Source: Bryopsis sp. KO-2023 (Eukaryota > Chlorophyta > Ulvophyceae > Bryopsidales > Bryopsidaceae). Taken from it: 64,000 bases of DNA. The notes beneath the pieces were generated by a model that searched no databases, was not told the DNA's origin, and was given only the letters and a program-made list of their open reading frames with translations. The stretch covers positions 868,001 to 932,000 of the forward strand of contig BSYQ01000014.1 of NCBI GenBank assembly GCA_030272585.1. The letters run 5' to 3'. Every line of letters starts with the position of its first letter. Position 1 is the stretch's first letter. The translations under genes were made by a program, and so were the position numbers. Positions 24,344 through 35,155 of this stretch are shown here, one piece after another.

Positions 24344-25741
24344 ATGCTCAGAGGATTCCTTTTCCAGCCCCCACCGCCGTTCTCTTCATACTGGGGATTT
24401 CTGTTTGCAGCAAGGATTTTGGATGGGCTCGAAGTCAGCCTTCGGCCCGGGCCGACTTATACCGGACGTGCTAAAAACGACCGAACCGCCTTGAGGGCGT
24501 CGACGTTTTCGGATGGGGCCGCCGCGCGTGGGATAGATCTATCCACCCGCGCTGCACCCCCAGTGAGTCCCGAGATGAGCAGAACTTTCGATCTGTTGAA
24601 ACACTGGGGGATGACGGACGTCGCCGTCGCTCGACTCGCTCGCAAGGTGAAACCTGTTCATCTCGCCGAGGCCAGCGTTTCGTGCAGGTTGCGCTGGTTG
24701 GCGACGAAGCTTCTTTTCAGCAAGAAGGATGCCATGCGCGTGGTCGAAAGCTTCCCCCCGTTTCTGACGTATTCCGTGGAGGAGCAACTCGGGCCTTTCG
24801 TCGGAGCGTTTCTGGAGCGGGGGTGCTCCAAGGCTGACGTAAAGCGCATCATTCTGGAAAACCCGTTCATTCTGGCACGCAGGGATAGGTCCATCCGGTC
24901 AATCGCCTATGTACAGGACACTCTGGGTTTGGAAAAATCGGAAGCTGCCAAGATATTCGTCAAGCGCCCAGATTTGCTGAGTTTGAACATTACACCATCA
25001 TTGAAATCCATTTTGGATTGTCTGTTCGACCTGGGTCTGTCCAAATCCGAAGTCGGGAGCTTGGCTTGCAAATCACCTTATGTATTGACTCGGTCCCCCG
25101 AAAATCTGAACAAAAACTTTGACAAGTTTCGGGGGCTGGGGCTGTCTGACATAGATGTCGGGAAGATTCTGATGGGGTGCCCCACATTGATGTGGAACGA
25201 TTTCGATAAAACCGTGGTGGAAAAATTGCGGTGGCTAGAAATTGGGCTGGGTTTCGATCGGAGGCTCTCCTTGGACTGCTTGTTGAAATATCCTGTCAGA
25301 TTCGTGGCGAGTCTGGAAACCTGGACGGATACCTACTGGTGGATTCTCAGCAAGGGCATGAGCGAACAAAAAGCCCAGGAATTTTTCAAAGAGAATTTCG
25401 TGCTGTTTTCGTTGAGATCGGGGGGGTTGAACGGGAGGTATGCTTTTGCCAAGGATATACTGAAAAAAACGGTGGGGGATGTTTTGGCTAGCCCGGAGTA
25501 TCTGCAGGCCCGGTTCGATTTGATTATCACCAGGGTGGCATTTCTCAGGAGCCTCGGAGTGGAGGTGGAGGAAATTCCGTTGAATGTGATTGTCCTGGAA
25601 AAATCGAGGTTTGACGAGATGTATGGGGACGATTCGAAGTTTCTGGAGTACATGAAATGGAAGGGCCTGACTGAGGATAAAAAAGTGCATATCGCCAGCA
25701 GAGGAACTTGGGGGAAGATGTTGGGTCGAGGGGCGCACTGA
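24344..25741 (+). CDS. mTERF family protein, head-to-head paralogue
   Basis: Single frame of 465 aa from ATG 24344; the frame is open further upstream but without an ATG. The N-terminus (MLRGFLFQ followed by aromatic and basic residues) looks like an organellar targeting peptide. Residues ~85-420 carry the mTERF helix repeats: ESFPPFLTYSVEEQLGPFV, ENPFILARRDRSI, KRPDLLSLNITPSLKSIL, KSPYVLTRSPENLNKNF, GCPTLMWNDFDKTVVEKL and KYPVRFVASLETW. The repeat register, the GCPxLMWxDxxKxVV segment and the conserved C-terminal half match the minus-strand neighbour, so the two arose by inverted duplication or by retroposition followed by duplication. The predicted role is organellar gene expression; target and organelle are unknown. 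Confidence 0.88.
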   Translation: MLRGFLFQPPPPFSSYWGFLFAARILDGLEVSLRPGPTYTGRAKNDRTALRASTFSDGAAARGIDLSTRAAPPVSPEMSRTFDLLKHWGMTDVAVARLARKVKPVHLAEASVSCRLRWLATKLLFSKKDAMRVVESFPPFLTYSVEEQLGPFVGAFLERGCSKADVKRIILENPFILARRDRSIRSIAYVQDTLGLEKSEAAKIFVKRPDLLSLNITPSLKSILDCLFDLGLSKSEVGSLACKSPYVLTRSPENLNKNFDKFRGLGLSDIDVGKILMGCPTLMWNDFDKTVVEKLRWLEIGLGFDRRLSLDCLLKYPVRFVASLETWTDTYWWILSKGMSEQKAQEFFKENFVLFSLRSGGLNGRYAFAKDILKKTVGDVLASPEYLQARFDLIITRVAFLRSLGVEVEEIPLNVIVLEKSRFDEMYGDDSKFLEYMKWKGLTEDKKVHIASRGTWGKMLGRGAH

Positions 25742-26453
25742 AGGTGTTTATGTGAACAGATAGATAATCGTTCAAGATTCATCTTTTAGTAGTGGAGGTT
25801 CTGTTTTAATTGGATTAATTGGTTTGTGGAGGAAACTTTTACCTTCATGCACTTCTGTGTATAGGGGGAAGTCAACCTATGAATTTGGTGGGGTTTGCTG
25901 CTTGCTTCCCTCCAAGCACATTTCAAAAAGTAAGGGGGGGAGATTCCCCACGTGCAGTTCTCTTATTTAATGCTGCCCCATAACAAGCTGATAAAAAGGG
26001 GCACTGAATCTTGATTCAAAACTAAATCATGGTGTTACTGTTGCAAGAGCTGGAGTGCAGATTTATGAAAAAACACTGGTGCCATCTTAAATTGGGGGAG
26101 GAACATCCACTTTTTTTTTGAATCAATAGGTCAAACAAGAGGCATCACGACAGTGCACTTGTTGGAACACTTCAGCCAATCCGAAACTGTTCAAACAGAA
26201 TTTTAAATAAAAAAAACTGGAATTACAACCTGGACACTGTATAAGGAGTGATTTTCCATCACATCAAGAATCCCCCCCTGAAAATTGACCCTGAAAGAAG
26301 GGTCAACCCGATTTCCCAATACAAAGGTTCGGGACTTGTGCCAGATTTCATTTTCCAAGAGAGAAAAACAGTCAGCCTCAAAGATGGGGATGCACATCAT
26401 GGTTCCAACACCATCCCCTTTCTGTTCTTCACAGAAATTTGGGGTAGTGGAGG
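25742..26453. other. Convergent spacer downstream of mTERF and the secreted repeat gene
   Basis: Non-coding 3' flanks of two convergent genes. I see no exon, RNA gene or repeat of note. Confidence 0.6.
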
Positions 26454-27316
26454 CTAGTTTCCACCCTCAGCTGGAGAATCCCCACTGTTTCCAGTCATGG
26501 AACCATCCTCCTTGGTGCCTTCAGCTGGAGAATCCCCGCTATTTCCAGCCATGGAGCCACCCTCCTTGGCGCCTTCAGCAGCACCAGCCTCGCTGCCACC
26601 AGCCTCGCTGCCTCCAGCCATGGAACCACCCTCCTCAGTACCTTCACCACCAGCACCTTCACTGCCGCCAGCCATGGAACCACCCTCCTCAGTACCTTCA
26701 CCACCAGCACCTTCACTGCCGCCAGCCATGGAACCACCCTCCTTGCTGCTCTCGTCCAGAACTTTCCGGCGCACTGTCACCAACACAATTCGTGCTATCA
26801 CGTGACCACCGGTATCTGTGTTACATAAAACTGGGCGGTAATACAGGCGAAAAAACACCACTTACATGTCACTGTGTTCGTGGAGACGCTGCTCAAGGTT
26901 GCACTTGTAGCGCTGTCAACGAGAAGGCGGCGGCTCCCTGGAACACACACGCCAGATCAACATCACAACCTTTGGATTGACACACGAGTTGTTTCTTTTG
27001 CTCATCCGTCTCGAGTCTATGGCTGATAAATAAGATTCTTCGTTCGCCCCATGAAAACTCAGCAGAGATCGAAGCGGGGGTCCCTAGCGTGAATTCTCGC
27101 TGAGTTGAAAACCGAGACTCGGGCGAATTTGTGTACGTTCTCTGGTTTGTACACCACCTAAAAAAACGATTCTAATGCTGGCCTCCGAATGCGAAAGAAA
27201 TGGCTGCTGCAACCTCCAGGAAATCGAACAGCAGAATCATTACCTTCTCCGACGCAAGTGGAAACAAGCCCCACAAGGAGCACTGCGAAAAAAATGGTCT
27301 TGGCACCGAAAGACAT
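26454..27316 (-). CDS. Small secreted Gly/Glu/Ser-rich repeat protein
   Basis: Three exons: 27316-27244, 26937-26866 and 26794-26454, with GT-AG borders and matching phases, summing to 486 nt (161 aa). Residues 1-24 form a clear signal peptide: a short basic start, a hydrophobic core IFFAVLLVGLV, then a small-residue cleavage region (STCVG). The middle is short and basic. The C-terminal ~95 residues are imperfect tandem repeats built on GGSMAGGSEGAGGEGTEE; at the DNA level the unit is 54 bp, with two nearly identical copies at about 26620-26730 and shorter degenerate copies to 26460. No catalytic domain or C-terminal anchor is visible. A secreted or cell-wall/mucilage structural role is plausible but inferred. 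A CpG-rich 5' flank lies at about 27040-27560. Confidence 0.72.
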
Positions 27317-28908
27317 GGCGTCGTATCCTTTTGGTAGAAAGCCAAGGAAACCGCAGAGAATAAACACGAAGAGGATTAGTGGTGGAAATGTATTACCGGT
27401 CGTGGTTTTTGTATTCCGAAGCCCTTGTGACCATTGACGTCGACTTGACAGTGCTGTTCCTCGCAAGAAGGGTGACGCTCTGCGCACTCTGTGTGCGCGC
27501 GCCCAATAGGGGCGTCGTTCTAACCTTGTCTGATTGGAACTGCTAACGGCCTCCCAATGATGCAAGCCCTCCTGTGATGGTATGATTGGACGTTACATCG
27601 CTGTGCGTTGGTTTCCCCCACCCGCTCCAGAACCGATCAGTGATTTTAGTTTCCTGTAGTGTTTTTTTGCTCAAGCTTCTAATTGGAAGCTTGCAAGCTG
27701 GTAGGTTTTCCTGCTTGGTGTAGGATGATGGCCACTCTTTGAGGATTGATGGCCTCTTTTTGCCATGCTGTATTTGTTGGTTATTGATGGTCATTCTTTG
27801 GGTTGTGCCTGGTGATAATCGACGAAACAATACAAACACTCAAACATTGAACTTCATTGTGAAGGAGATGCCGATCTCCTGCTACAATGATCAAGCCTAT
27901 TCCCATGAAATCGATTGTCTGATATGAACCGCTTTTTGCAAGTATATACTTGCATGTGTATGTATGTTGCCCTGTACTAGAGGTTTGATTGATTAAGAAC
28001 CTTTTGATATTTTGAAACATTAAAAGATCCGAAAATAGTAACCTCAGTCGATAATAACGAACAAATGAAAATAGAATGGCGTCCGCCTTTAAAATCCATG
28101 GCGAACCACAAGAAGGACAAAATCGATGGCCCCTCTCCGCTTATTCATATTTGCCGGTCTCCATTGCCAGAACGGTGCAACACAAACGAAAACACAGAGA
28201 CAAACTACAAGGACGCCAAGATCCTCAATTGTCTCCAAATTCGTGTAAACGCTCCAAATCATCACGTCCACAGAAGTGAGAATTTAAGTACAATTAAACT
28301 CTAGGATATCAACCAGCTGAGTCAAACAGTTGAGAACCTCAATAGTCCTTATATGCCCTTTGCCATGCAGAAATGTCCATAGGACCCTCCTCTAGAAAAA
28401 GAGGAGATGAAGAACTGGAGCAAAAGTATCCAGTAATTGCCTCATGTTTTGAAACCAACTTTGAAGTTCCAACATTTTTATACTGAGCAAACAATCGAGC
28501 AGCCATATTTTATTTATGAATCGAAGGGTGTACCAAATGATTCCAAAATCGGAAGTCTTGTCGAATTAAGACAATGAAGAGGTTTAACCTGAAAAAAACT
28601 TTTCAGGTGGCCAGTTGCAATTGTTGCGTAGAGGGCCAAGATCTGTCAATCAATACACGATGTCAATTTTTTTAGGGGTTCAATCCAGAAATACAGCATC
28701 AGTTCGATTTCTGTCCCTCAGTTTTCGGTTGCTTCTCTTGCGCCGCCATCGACGCCAGATTTAATTGGCTTTGGTGTACAGAAACCGGGTTACTGCCTGG
28801 GTCCTCTAAAAATGCCTCCAGCGTCGGGGGAACCCTCTCCGAGCGTTCAGCGGATTGTTTCGTTCTTCGTTTCTCAACGCCAAACACACCTCGCAAGAAA
28901 AAGAGAAA
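27317..28908. other. Divergent spacer between the secreted repeat gene and copy A
   Basis: Its left part (to about 27560) is CpG-rich and presumably carries the minus-strand promoter. Its right part (from about 28540) belongs to the segment duplicated at 53.6-55.1 kb and presumably carries the copy A promoter. I find no convincing exon between. Confidence 0.5.
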
Positions 28909-29960
28909 ATGTCGAGCGCTGTCGCGATAATTGTCCCGGAGGAGGTGGAATTGATGATCGCGTTCGAGGGATGCAGGGCGACAGTTTCGCTGCGTGTAAC
29001 TGACGGCTTTGAGGAGTTTGGGGACGATCGCGAAAACGTCGCCCCTCGAGTCGAGGAACGCTCAAACCTCCCGACTCGTAGAGCACCGCCAACACCCAAT
29101 AGGTGTCCTTTTCAAGACATCACCGACCCAGACAGCCGAAGGGTCTTCAACGAAACCAGGCGCTTCGTCGAGGTGAGCCATGCTTTGCTCCATCCACTTC
29201 TTGTTCCTGTTTCGTCCCTGCGATTGCAGCATTGCACAATATGCGGGCTTCTAGCTCGAGCGAAATCGATGCATGGCGACGAGAACCAAAACACGGTCGT
29301 CTAACGAGGCTTGTTGATTGCAGGCGCAAACGATGTTTCGACCCCTGTTTTTTTCTGGAACTGATGATGCATGCAGCCAATCGAGCTTCTCTGGGGAACG
29401 GAGGTGCCTCTCCTCTCGCTTCATGCGATAGCTATGCGATCGAGGAAGGCCCTCCGAGGGAGTCCGAATCCAAAAATCCCACGTTGCAAGAAAATTATGA
29501 CCCACCAGCCGCCAATCCTCCGAAGAGGTGGCGGCGGCGGCGGCGATCATATCAAACAGGAGCAATAAGGTCGTCAATGTAATAGAAGAGCGATGCTTCG
29601 CCGCTCTGGATGCCCAGGGGACCTGAGAATTATTATCAGGCGGCGCCTGCTGATTGACCAGCGATGGCTGCATAGAATTATTGTCGGACTGCGCCTGCTG
29701 ATTCGTCCAGCGATGGCTGCCAAAAGTTTGATTTGGTTTTCTTTGTCTCTTATCTGCTTTCTAGAATTATATTTTTTTGTTTTTTCTTTTTTCTGGGAGG
29801 GAAAGGCAGAAGGGGGGGGGAAGGAAGGGGGGTTCTGGACCTGTATAGCAAATCACAGGACTTCGTTGGCAATAAGAATGGTTTTGGGGAAGATTTTCCC
29901 CTTGTTGTAACACATAGTTGCTTTTTTGGAATTTTGATGCTGGGCAGGATTTCCAGTCTT
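28540..29960 (+). repeat. Duplicated segment, copy A (inverted relative to copy B)
   Basis: By eye, 28680-29910 aligns almost end to end with the reverse complement of about 53640-54940, with weaker similarity extending upstream to about 28540 (partner about 55110). Landmarks shared in order: GGGTTCAATCCAGAAATACAG; the two-exon gene; a CTGGGAGGGAAAGGCAGAAGG block; and TTTTCCCCTTGTTGTAA near the 3' end. Coding parts are better conserved than flanks. Confidence 0.85.
28909..29431 (+). CDS. Small two-exon protein of unknown function, copy A
   Basis: Exon 1 28909-29172 (88 codons, phase 0, donor GAG|GTGAGC) joins exon 2 29324-29431 (acceptor ATTGCAG|GCG), giving 123 aa. I do not recognise the family. 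Visible features are an N-terminal beta-like hydrophobic stretch with EEVELMIAFEGCRA, an acidic FEEFGDDREN segment, an Arg/Pro-rich middle, a CPFQDITDPD motif (loosely like the N-terminal 'DIT' segments of mitotic regulators such as cyclins, not enough for a call), and a Ser/Arg tail ending SSRFMR. Copy B at 54179-54676 has the same start, splice sites and stop. The only length difference is one whole codon in exon 2, which argues for coding constraint. No domain gives a location. A transposon-borne gene is the alternative. Confidence 0.6.
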
Positions 29961-30985
29961 GTTGTGAAACTCCTTGAGCAATGGTAACCCTTCAAAAAAG
30001 GTTGTGTTTCAATACTTTTTTTTTCTTTCAAGACGCATGTTACAGAAGCAAAGCTCTAGAATGACAAGTCCCACTGTTAACTGCCACAGCTCTTTTCAAT
30101 CATCTCATTATGTCAAAAAACATAAAAACAAACCCACAAATTGTTAGAAAATGAGTTATAAAACGTCCAACAGTGCTTCTCGAAATGGCCGATCGAAATC
30201 GCTGTTGCTCCAGTCAATGGTACACACAATTATTTTACTTCCCCCCCCTAACTGAATATATTTTTCTTCAAGAAAATGTATCAGGGAAAACCATGGCTGG
30301 GAAGCACACAGCGCTTCTCCCTCATGATTAACAACAGTTGGCTAGAACAAGCTAGAAAAGGCATCTTGAATTCTAAACCCAGTTCCTGACCTTCCCACTG
30401 TCAGGATCTAGACAAAAAATGGAAAAAAAATGGAAAAACAAATCGAGTCTTTTTTGCGTTATTCGCTTTATGGTATACATGCCAAAAAAAAGAGGAAAAA
30501 AGGAAAAGAAAACAAAAAAAAGAACATCTATTACTTGCAAAATCCCTTTTTTGAACCTCCCAACCCATGCCTTGCAAGTGGTAAGTTATTTTATGTTAGT
30601 ATGCGAGGTGCTGTGATCTTGAAGGTCTTGCGGCCCCCCCCCACAGAATCGCATCAAAAAAAAATAAAAAAAAAACTTCTCACGAAAAAGGAAAAACCCC
30701 TTTCTATTAAAAAAGAATGAAAGTCCTTTTTCCAAAATTTGACACCATAAAAGGAAGAGGAAAAAAACAACATGATTAAGTTCCCTGCAGAGTCCCAAAA
30801 TGTCTTGTGAAAAGAAATAAAATAATGCCCCCCAACCCCCAATTTCAACACATATACACGCATACAGGCCAAACAAAGAATTATCCAGCAAAAGAAAAAG
30901 AAGCTAGTCACAGCATGCAAATCCTCGAAAAACCACCATCGGTGTCAATATCAATCAACCCGTTCCGAAACCTCGATATTCCATC
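29432..30985. other. Spacer downstream of copy A
   Basis: Up to about 29960 it is the 3' part of the duplicated segment. The rest is A/T-rich with homopolymers and no credible exon, and includes the 3' flank of the minus-strand membrane protein gene. Confidence 0.5.
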
Positions 30986-32341
30986 TTATGCGCAAAGCGA
31001 GTCTAATTTTGGATTTTCTTGGAGAGCCCCTCCGATTTCTCGAAGCATGATCCAAGTTGCTTGAACCATCATGAACGCCCCCCAAAAACCCATGAACAGA
31101 GACCCGTAAGCATCCGTCCTTGCATTGCTTGCAAATGGGGACCTCCTGCTGGGCGAAGCCACGAATTCCCACCGCTGGCGAACCTCCACACAGTATGCCA
31201 CCAAGCATGGGACAAAAAAAGCGAACGTCCAATGCAGAAACAGCATCGAAGGCCAGCACAAGCTTTGTTCGACGGGGGGCTCTTGGCTGTTTATGAAAAC
31301 CCCCACGATGGTCGATCGGTGCAGCCACTGGGTGATTCCTTGGTGGAGATTTGGGAAGAGGTCGCTGGCGGTTTCGATGGGGTATGAATTTGACGGGTCG
31401 TTGCATCGGTCGCAAAACCAAGGGACCCACAGAGAGGAGGCAAAGCAAGCCACCAGTTGGGAAAACAAATGGAACTGAGCGATGCAAGGGGGCAGGAAGA
31501 AAACATACACCGTCAATGCGGAGCATGCATGGATTCGATGCTGCGAGTCGATGTGCCCATCATTCAATTGTATCTGTATATTTTTATTTATTTTTATTTT
31601 TTTTGGCGGGAAATATTCTACAGAAAAGAGTTGAAAAAAAAACAATCGAAGAGAAAAGAGTCCCCCCCCAAAAAAAAACAAAAAGAACTCGAGTCCAGGA
31701 TTTTTTCCGGTTTATTTGTGTTCTTCCTTTCTTTTTGTTTCTTTGGGGGGAGGGGGAAAAAGATCATTCCCAGTTTTCGTTTAATTTAAAGACATTGCTC
31801 AAAAGAAGTGTGTTTCGATTTGTTTTTTTTTTTAATAAATTCTCAGGTCGTTCGATTTCTTGCATTTTTTTCGTCCACTCACCCTGAAGGGGATCGCCAT
31901 CAAGGGCCCGAAAGAAACCAAAATCGCGACGGGCGTCCTCATCAATAACGCAATTGGAACGAAAGCCGCGCTTTCCAGCGTGGGCATCGGCACGTAGCGA
32001 CTCGCCAACGTCGCCAAAATCGCATGGCCCTGGTGCATGACCGCCAGAAGCACGGTCCGATTCTCAAAGAACCACGCTTTCCGAAACGCGACCAACGTGA
32101 TTCGGGCGGCAGTCAGCAGCATGCATCCCAGGAAAATCGCCACCCCCAGCGTCGGCCCGTGGTAAACCGTCAAGAGAAATGCATAGGAGGCTCCCAAACA
32201 CAGCAGACCGGAAAAATTGAAGAGATCTTTCTGGGGGGTGGATTTCGACCTCTCCGCTCGGAAAGTGGTTTCGTCCGCAGCTCTGACGAATTTCAGCAGG
32301 GCTCCCCAAGGCTTGATGTTTTCCCAGATCGAGGCGTCCAT
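30986..32341 (-). CDS. Multi-pass membrane protein of unknown family (two exons)
   Basis: Exon 1 32341-31883 (ATG at 32341, 153 codons, donor AGG|GTGAGT) and exon 2 31474-30986 (acceptor GCTCAG|TTC), both phase 0, give 315 aa. Hydrophobic segments consistent with about seven membrane spans appear in order: FSGLLCLGASYAFLLTVY, LGVAIFLGCMLLTAARITLV, a segment near VLLAVMHQGHAILATLAS, FVPIALLMRTPVAILVSFGP, FHLFSQLVACFASSLWVPWF, MLFLHWTFAFFVPCLVAYCV and LFMGFWGAFMMVQATWIML. A hydrophilic loop with a WFCDRCNDP Cys pair lies between spans 5 and 6. No transporter or receptor signature is recognised, although the topology is reminiscent of membrane proteins that accompany guanylate cyclase/kinase modules in algae. 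The 5' flank is ordinary AT-rich sequence. Confidence 0.65.
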
Positions 32342-33486
32342 TGTTTTCCCCAGTCCAAAAAATCCTTGTGCAGGTTTTTTTGGGGGGGGCGAGTTTTGTT
32401 TTTGTGTTTGCTTTTTCTTTTCCCCGGGATGGAAGGGCCAGCAGAATCTGTTTTGAGGATGCGGTGGCTTGCCGCGATCGTGGAGGTGGATTCGAACGAA
32501 CAAAAACAAATGGAACCCAACCAACATGGCGACAGCAACAACAACAACGATAATTACGTAACCTACCACACACAAGGGTATTACATAATAGGATAACGGT
32601 GTAATTATACTTAACTATTATACTTGACTTAACCGTGTTCATGTCCGCTAGCCCATTGAAACTTGAGCCCAAAACAAAAACCAAAACGAAAAGCGCTTGT
32701 GTGGTGGAGTTAATATGCCGCAAAATTCTGTTGTCAGGAATTCACATCCATGTGAGGGCAGCTTGTCACATCCATATCCAGATGCTTGGTTTGGACAAGT
32801 AAAAATTCGACATGTATTGGAAGAGAGAAAGATAAGGTTTTCAACCCTGAATATATGGTTTTCAACCCTGTTCTCTGAAAACCAGCAACTATACGGGTTT
32901 TCAACCCATTTCTGTTTGGGTATGAGAAATGTTGCAGCAGTTGATAGCTGAGTTGTGAACTGAAATGAACCCAATTCATTATATATATATTATATATTAA
33001 TATTATATATTATAATGCACCTTTGGACTGCAATGATTTCATGAAAAGAGAGAACAAGTACTAGTGATGACTTGCTGATAAGCAACATATCGTATGATGA
33101 TTTGATAAATCCGTACGGAGGCACTAGCAGTGTTTCATTTGAAACAAACCCCACTTCCAATCAAGTATTTACAGAAAAAAATCAAAAAAATAAGAATATT
33201 TGGCAACTCTGCTCAGATTTCTCCCCCGCTCGGGGGATTTGGGCTAGGGCTGGAAGAGTGCCAGCACATACATAACTCTCCAGTCCTAGCCCCAACAGTT
33301 CCCAAATTCAAAAACAGCCTTTCCAGTGAAATATCCTTCCCAAGCCCTCCTCCCGCTCCCCCACCGAACAAAAAAACCTTTCGGTGGCAATTTTTCAAAA
33401 AAAAAAATCAGGGATGCTCACTCTCCACACGCAACATGTGAAATTTTTGTCAGATATCGGTGCTGGCCGATTCTTGATTTGCCTAT
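32342..33486. other. Spacer between the membrane protein and carbonic anhydrase genes
   Basis: It contains three short copies of GGTTTTCAACCC at about 32837, 32861 and 32898, and an AT-only stretch at about 32978-33014. It presumably holds the membrane-protein promoter and the carbonic anhydrase 3' UTR. No exon is seen. Confidence 0.5.
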
Positions 33487-35155
33487 CTACATCGTGGCTT
33501 CGAAAGACAGCACATCGCCCAAATCTTTGGAGATCTTGGCAACCATACTGCTGGTTTGAGACGCTTCAGCCTCTGCTGCCTGCTTGAGGCTCGAAATAGG
33601 TCCTAAAAAAAACCGCATAATACTTTTTCTCAGTACATTATTACACTTCTTCAGGGTGAGTGTCAGTCTGTTCTCGGCGTACCCTCATTAAGAATCATCA
33701 GTCAAGATATTGCATCCAACAAGAGGAAATACATGTTATGTTATTGGGCTGATCTTTTGAACTTCCTGCACACACACACGCAAGCACAACCCATTCCAAG
33801 GCAAAGAACCTCTCCCCCCCCCCCCAAAAAAAAAAAAAAAAAAAAAAAATAGCTCTGCTTCCAATCCTGAAGGAGGATATTCAACCACCCACCTGCCAGC
33901 CTCTTGAGCTTTCCCGTGGCCAAGTCGAAGATCAAAGCATGCACGTAGACCTCTTGGCCAGATGCCCATGCCGACTGGATCGCAGGAGCAGTGCACACGT
34001 TGAATGCCTGACGGATAGCGTTGGCCTCAACCAAGCTGCACAACCATTCAAACACAGTCAGCCACAAAACCGAGATGCTGCCACCGTCCCAACCCACAGG
34101 AAGCAGCAATTTTCACTGACCCAACCTACAGGAAGCAGCAATCAGCAAAAAACAGACCCTGTAATGCATACGTGCATATGCACGACAATTTCCCAGCATC
34201 AAACCTCAATCGTTCAATTTGGGGAATTTTCTCTCTCTCTCTTTGGAATGTACTTGGCTGATATGGTTAAACACACCAACATCGAAAGCATGTACCATAC
34301 AGGAACCTTTTTTTTTTGGGGGGGGGAGGAGGGGGATGCAAGACTCACAATTGGAGCTTGGCTGGTCCCTCCAGTTTCTTCAGCTCCGCGGCGAAAGTGT
34401 TACGCACTTCCCTGATGTTGTTGATCCAGGCATTGACGATTCCGGAGGATTTCTGTGGGAGCGTCAAGGCGGCATTGACGGCACCACAGCTGGAGTGCCC
34501 ACACACGATGACGTGTTTGACCTTCAAGTGCAAGACAGAGTACTCCAAGGCACTCATGCAGTTGGGGTCGGTGTGGTGCACCAGGTTGCCGACATTCCTG
34601 TGGCAGAAAACGTCACCAGGCTTCGTACCGGTGGCAAAGTTTGGCTGCATAAACACAGGACACAGACAGATTCAAATTCGATGTTTCTAAAGGGGCAATC
34701 TCCAATTAATGAGCACATTAAGGCACATTTTCAAAATATTGATATGGAGGCAAACTTCCACCCGAAAATCACCATCCACAGATCAAAGAATTCAAGAAAG
34801 TACTACTATTGGTAGTAGTACTACTACTACTGCAAGCTGGCTTCCGTCAGCAATGAGAGGGGGGTAATCTGGACAAAACCGCAGTATGTGGTTTGACCCT
34901 ACCACAACACGCGAGTCAGCACATCCAATCCACAGAAATTCTGGAGTCTGGCCCTTCGCCAGCTCGGTGAAGAACTCGGGGTTTTCCGATTTCACCTTCT
35001 CGGCCCAAGCGCTGCGGCGGCACAGAACAGAGAAACATCAGTCAATGTGTCGTAAAACGAGTACATGGGGGAGGAAACAGGGCGATGCGTGTGAATGATG
35101 CACCGCACCTGTTGTTGTCGATGACCTTGTTGATTCCATCATTTCCAGCAGACAT
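33487..35155 (-). CDS. Beta-class carbonic anhydrase
   Basis: Five exons: 35155-35109, 35011-34906, 34644-34349, 34035-33893 and 33602-33487, summing to 708 nt (235 aa) with consistent phases. It catalyses CO2/bicarbonate interconversion with a zinc ion. The zinc-site motifs are intact: WIGCADSRV supplies Cys and the Asp-Arg dyad, and CGHSSCGAV supplies His and Cys. VFCHRNVGNLV and the EYSVLHLKVKHVIV strand match the family core. The length is typical of a single-domain beta-CA. No N-terminal transit or signal peptide is visible (start MSAGNDGIN), so a cytosolic enzyme is the simplest reading. The donor of intron 2 is GTT|GTGGTA, chosen because it keeps phase and the conserved core. The C-terminus is unusual: an Ala/Glu/Ser-rich helix follows the usual end. 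CpG-rich DNA at about 35060-35570 marks the promoter. Confidence 0.9.

Noticed and set aside
25235..25782. Minus-strand frames within the second mTERF gene
   Set aside because: Antisense shadows; the sense frame is fully explained by mTERF motifs.
32837..32912. Three spaced copies of GGTTTTCAACCC, considered as a CRISPR-like array
   Set aside because: Too few and too short, with irregular spacing, in a eukaryotic intergenic region.
34790..34840. GTAGTA/TACTAC stretch in the carbonic anhydrase gene as a functional hairpin
   Set aside because: It is a simple trinucleotide array inside an intron, and the complementarity follows from that.
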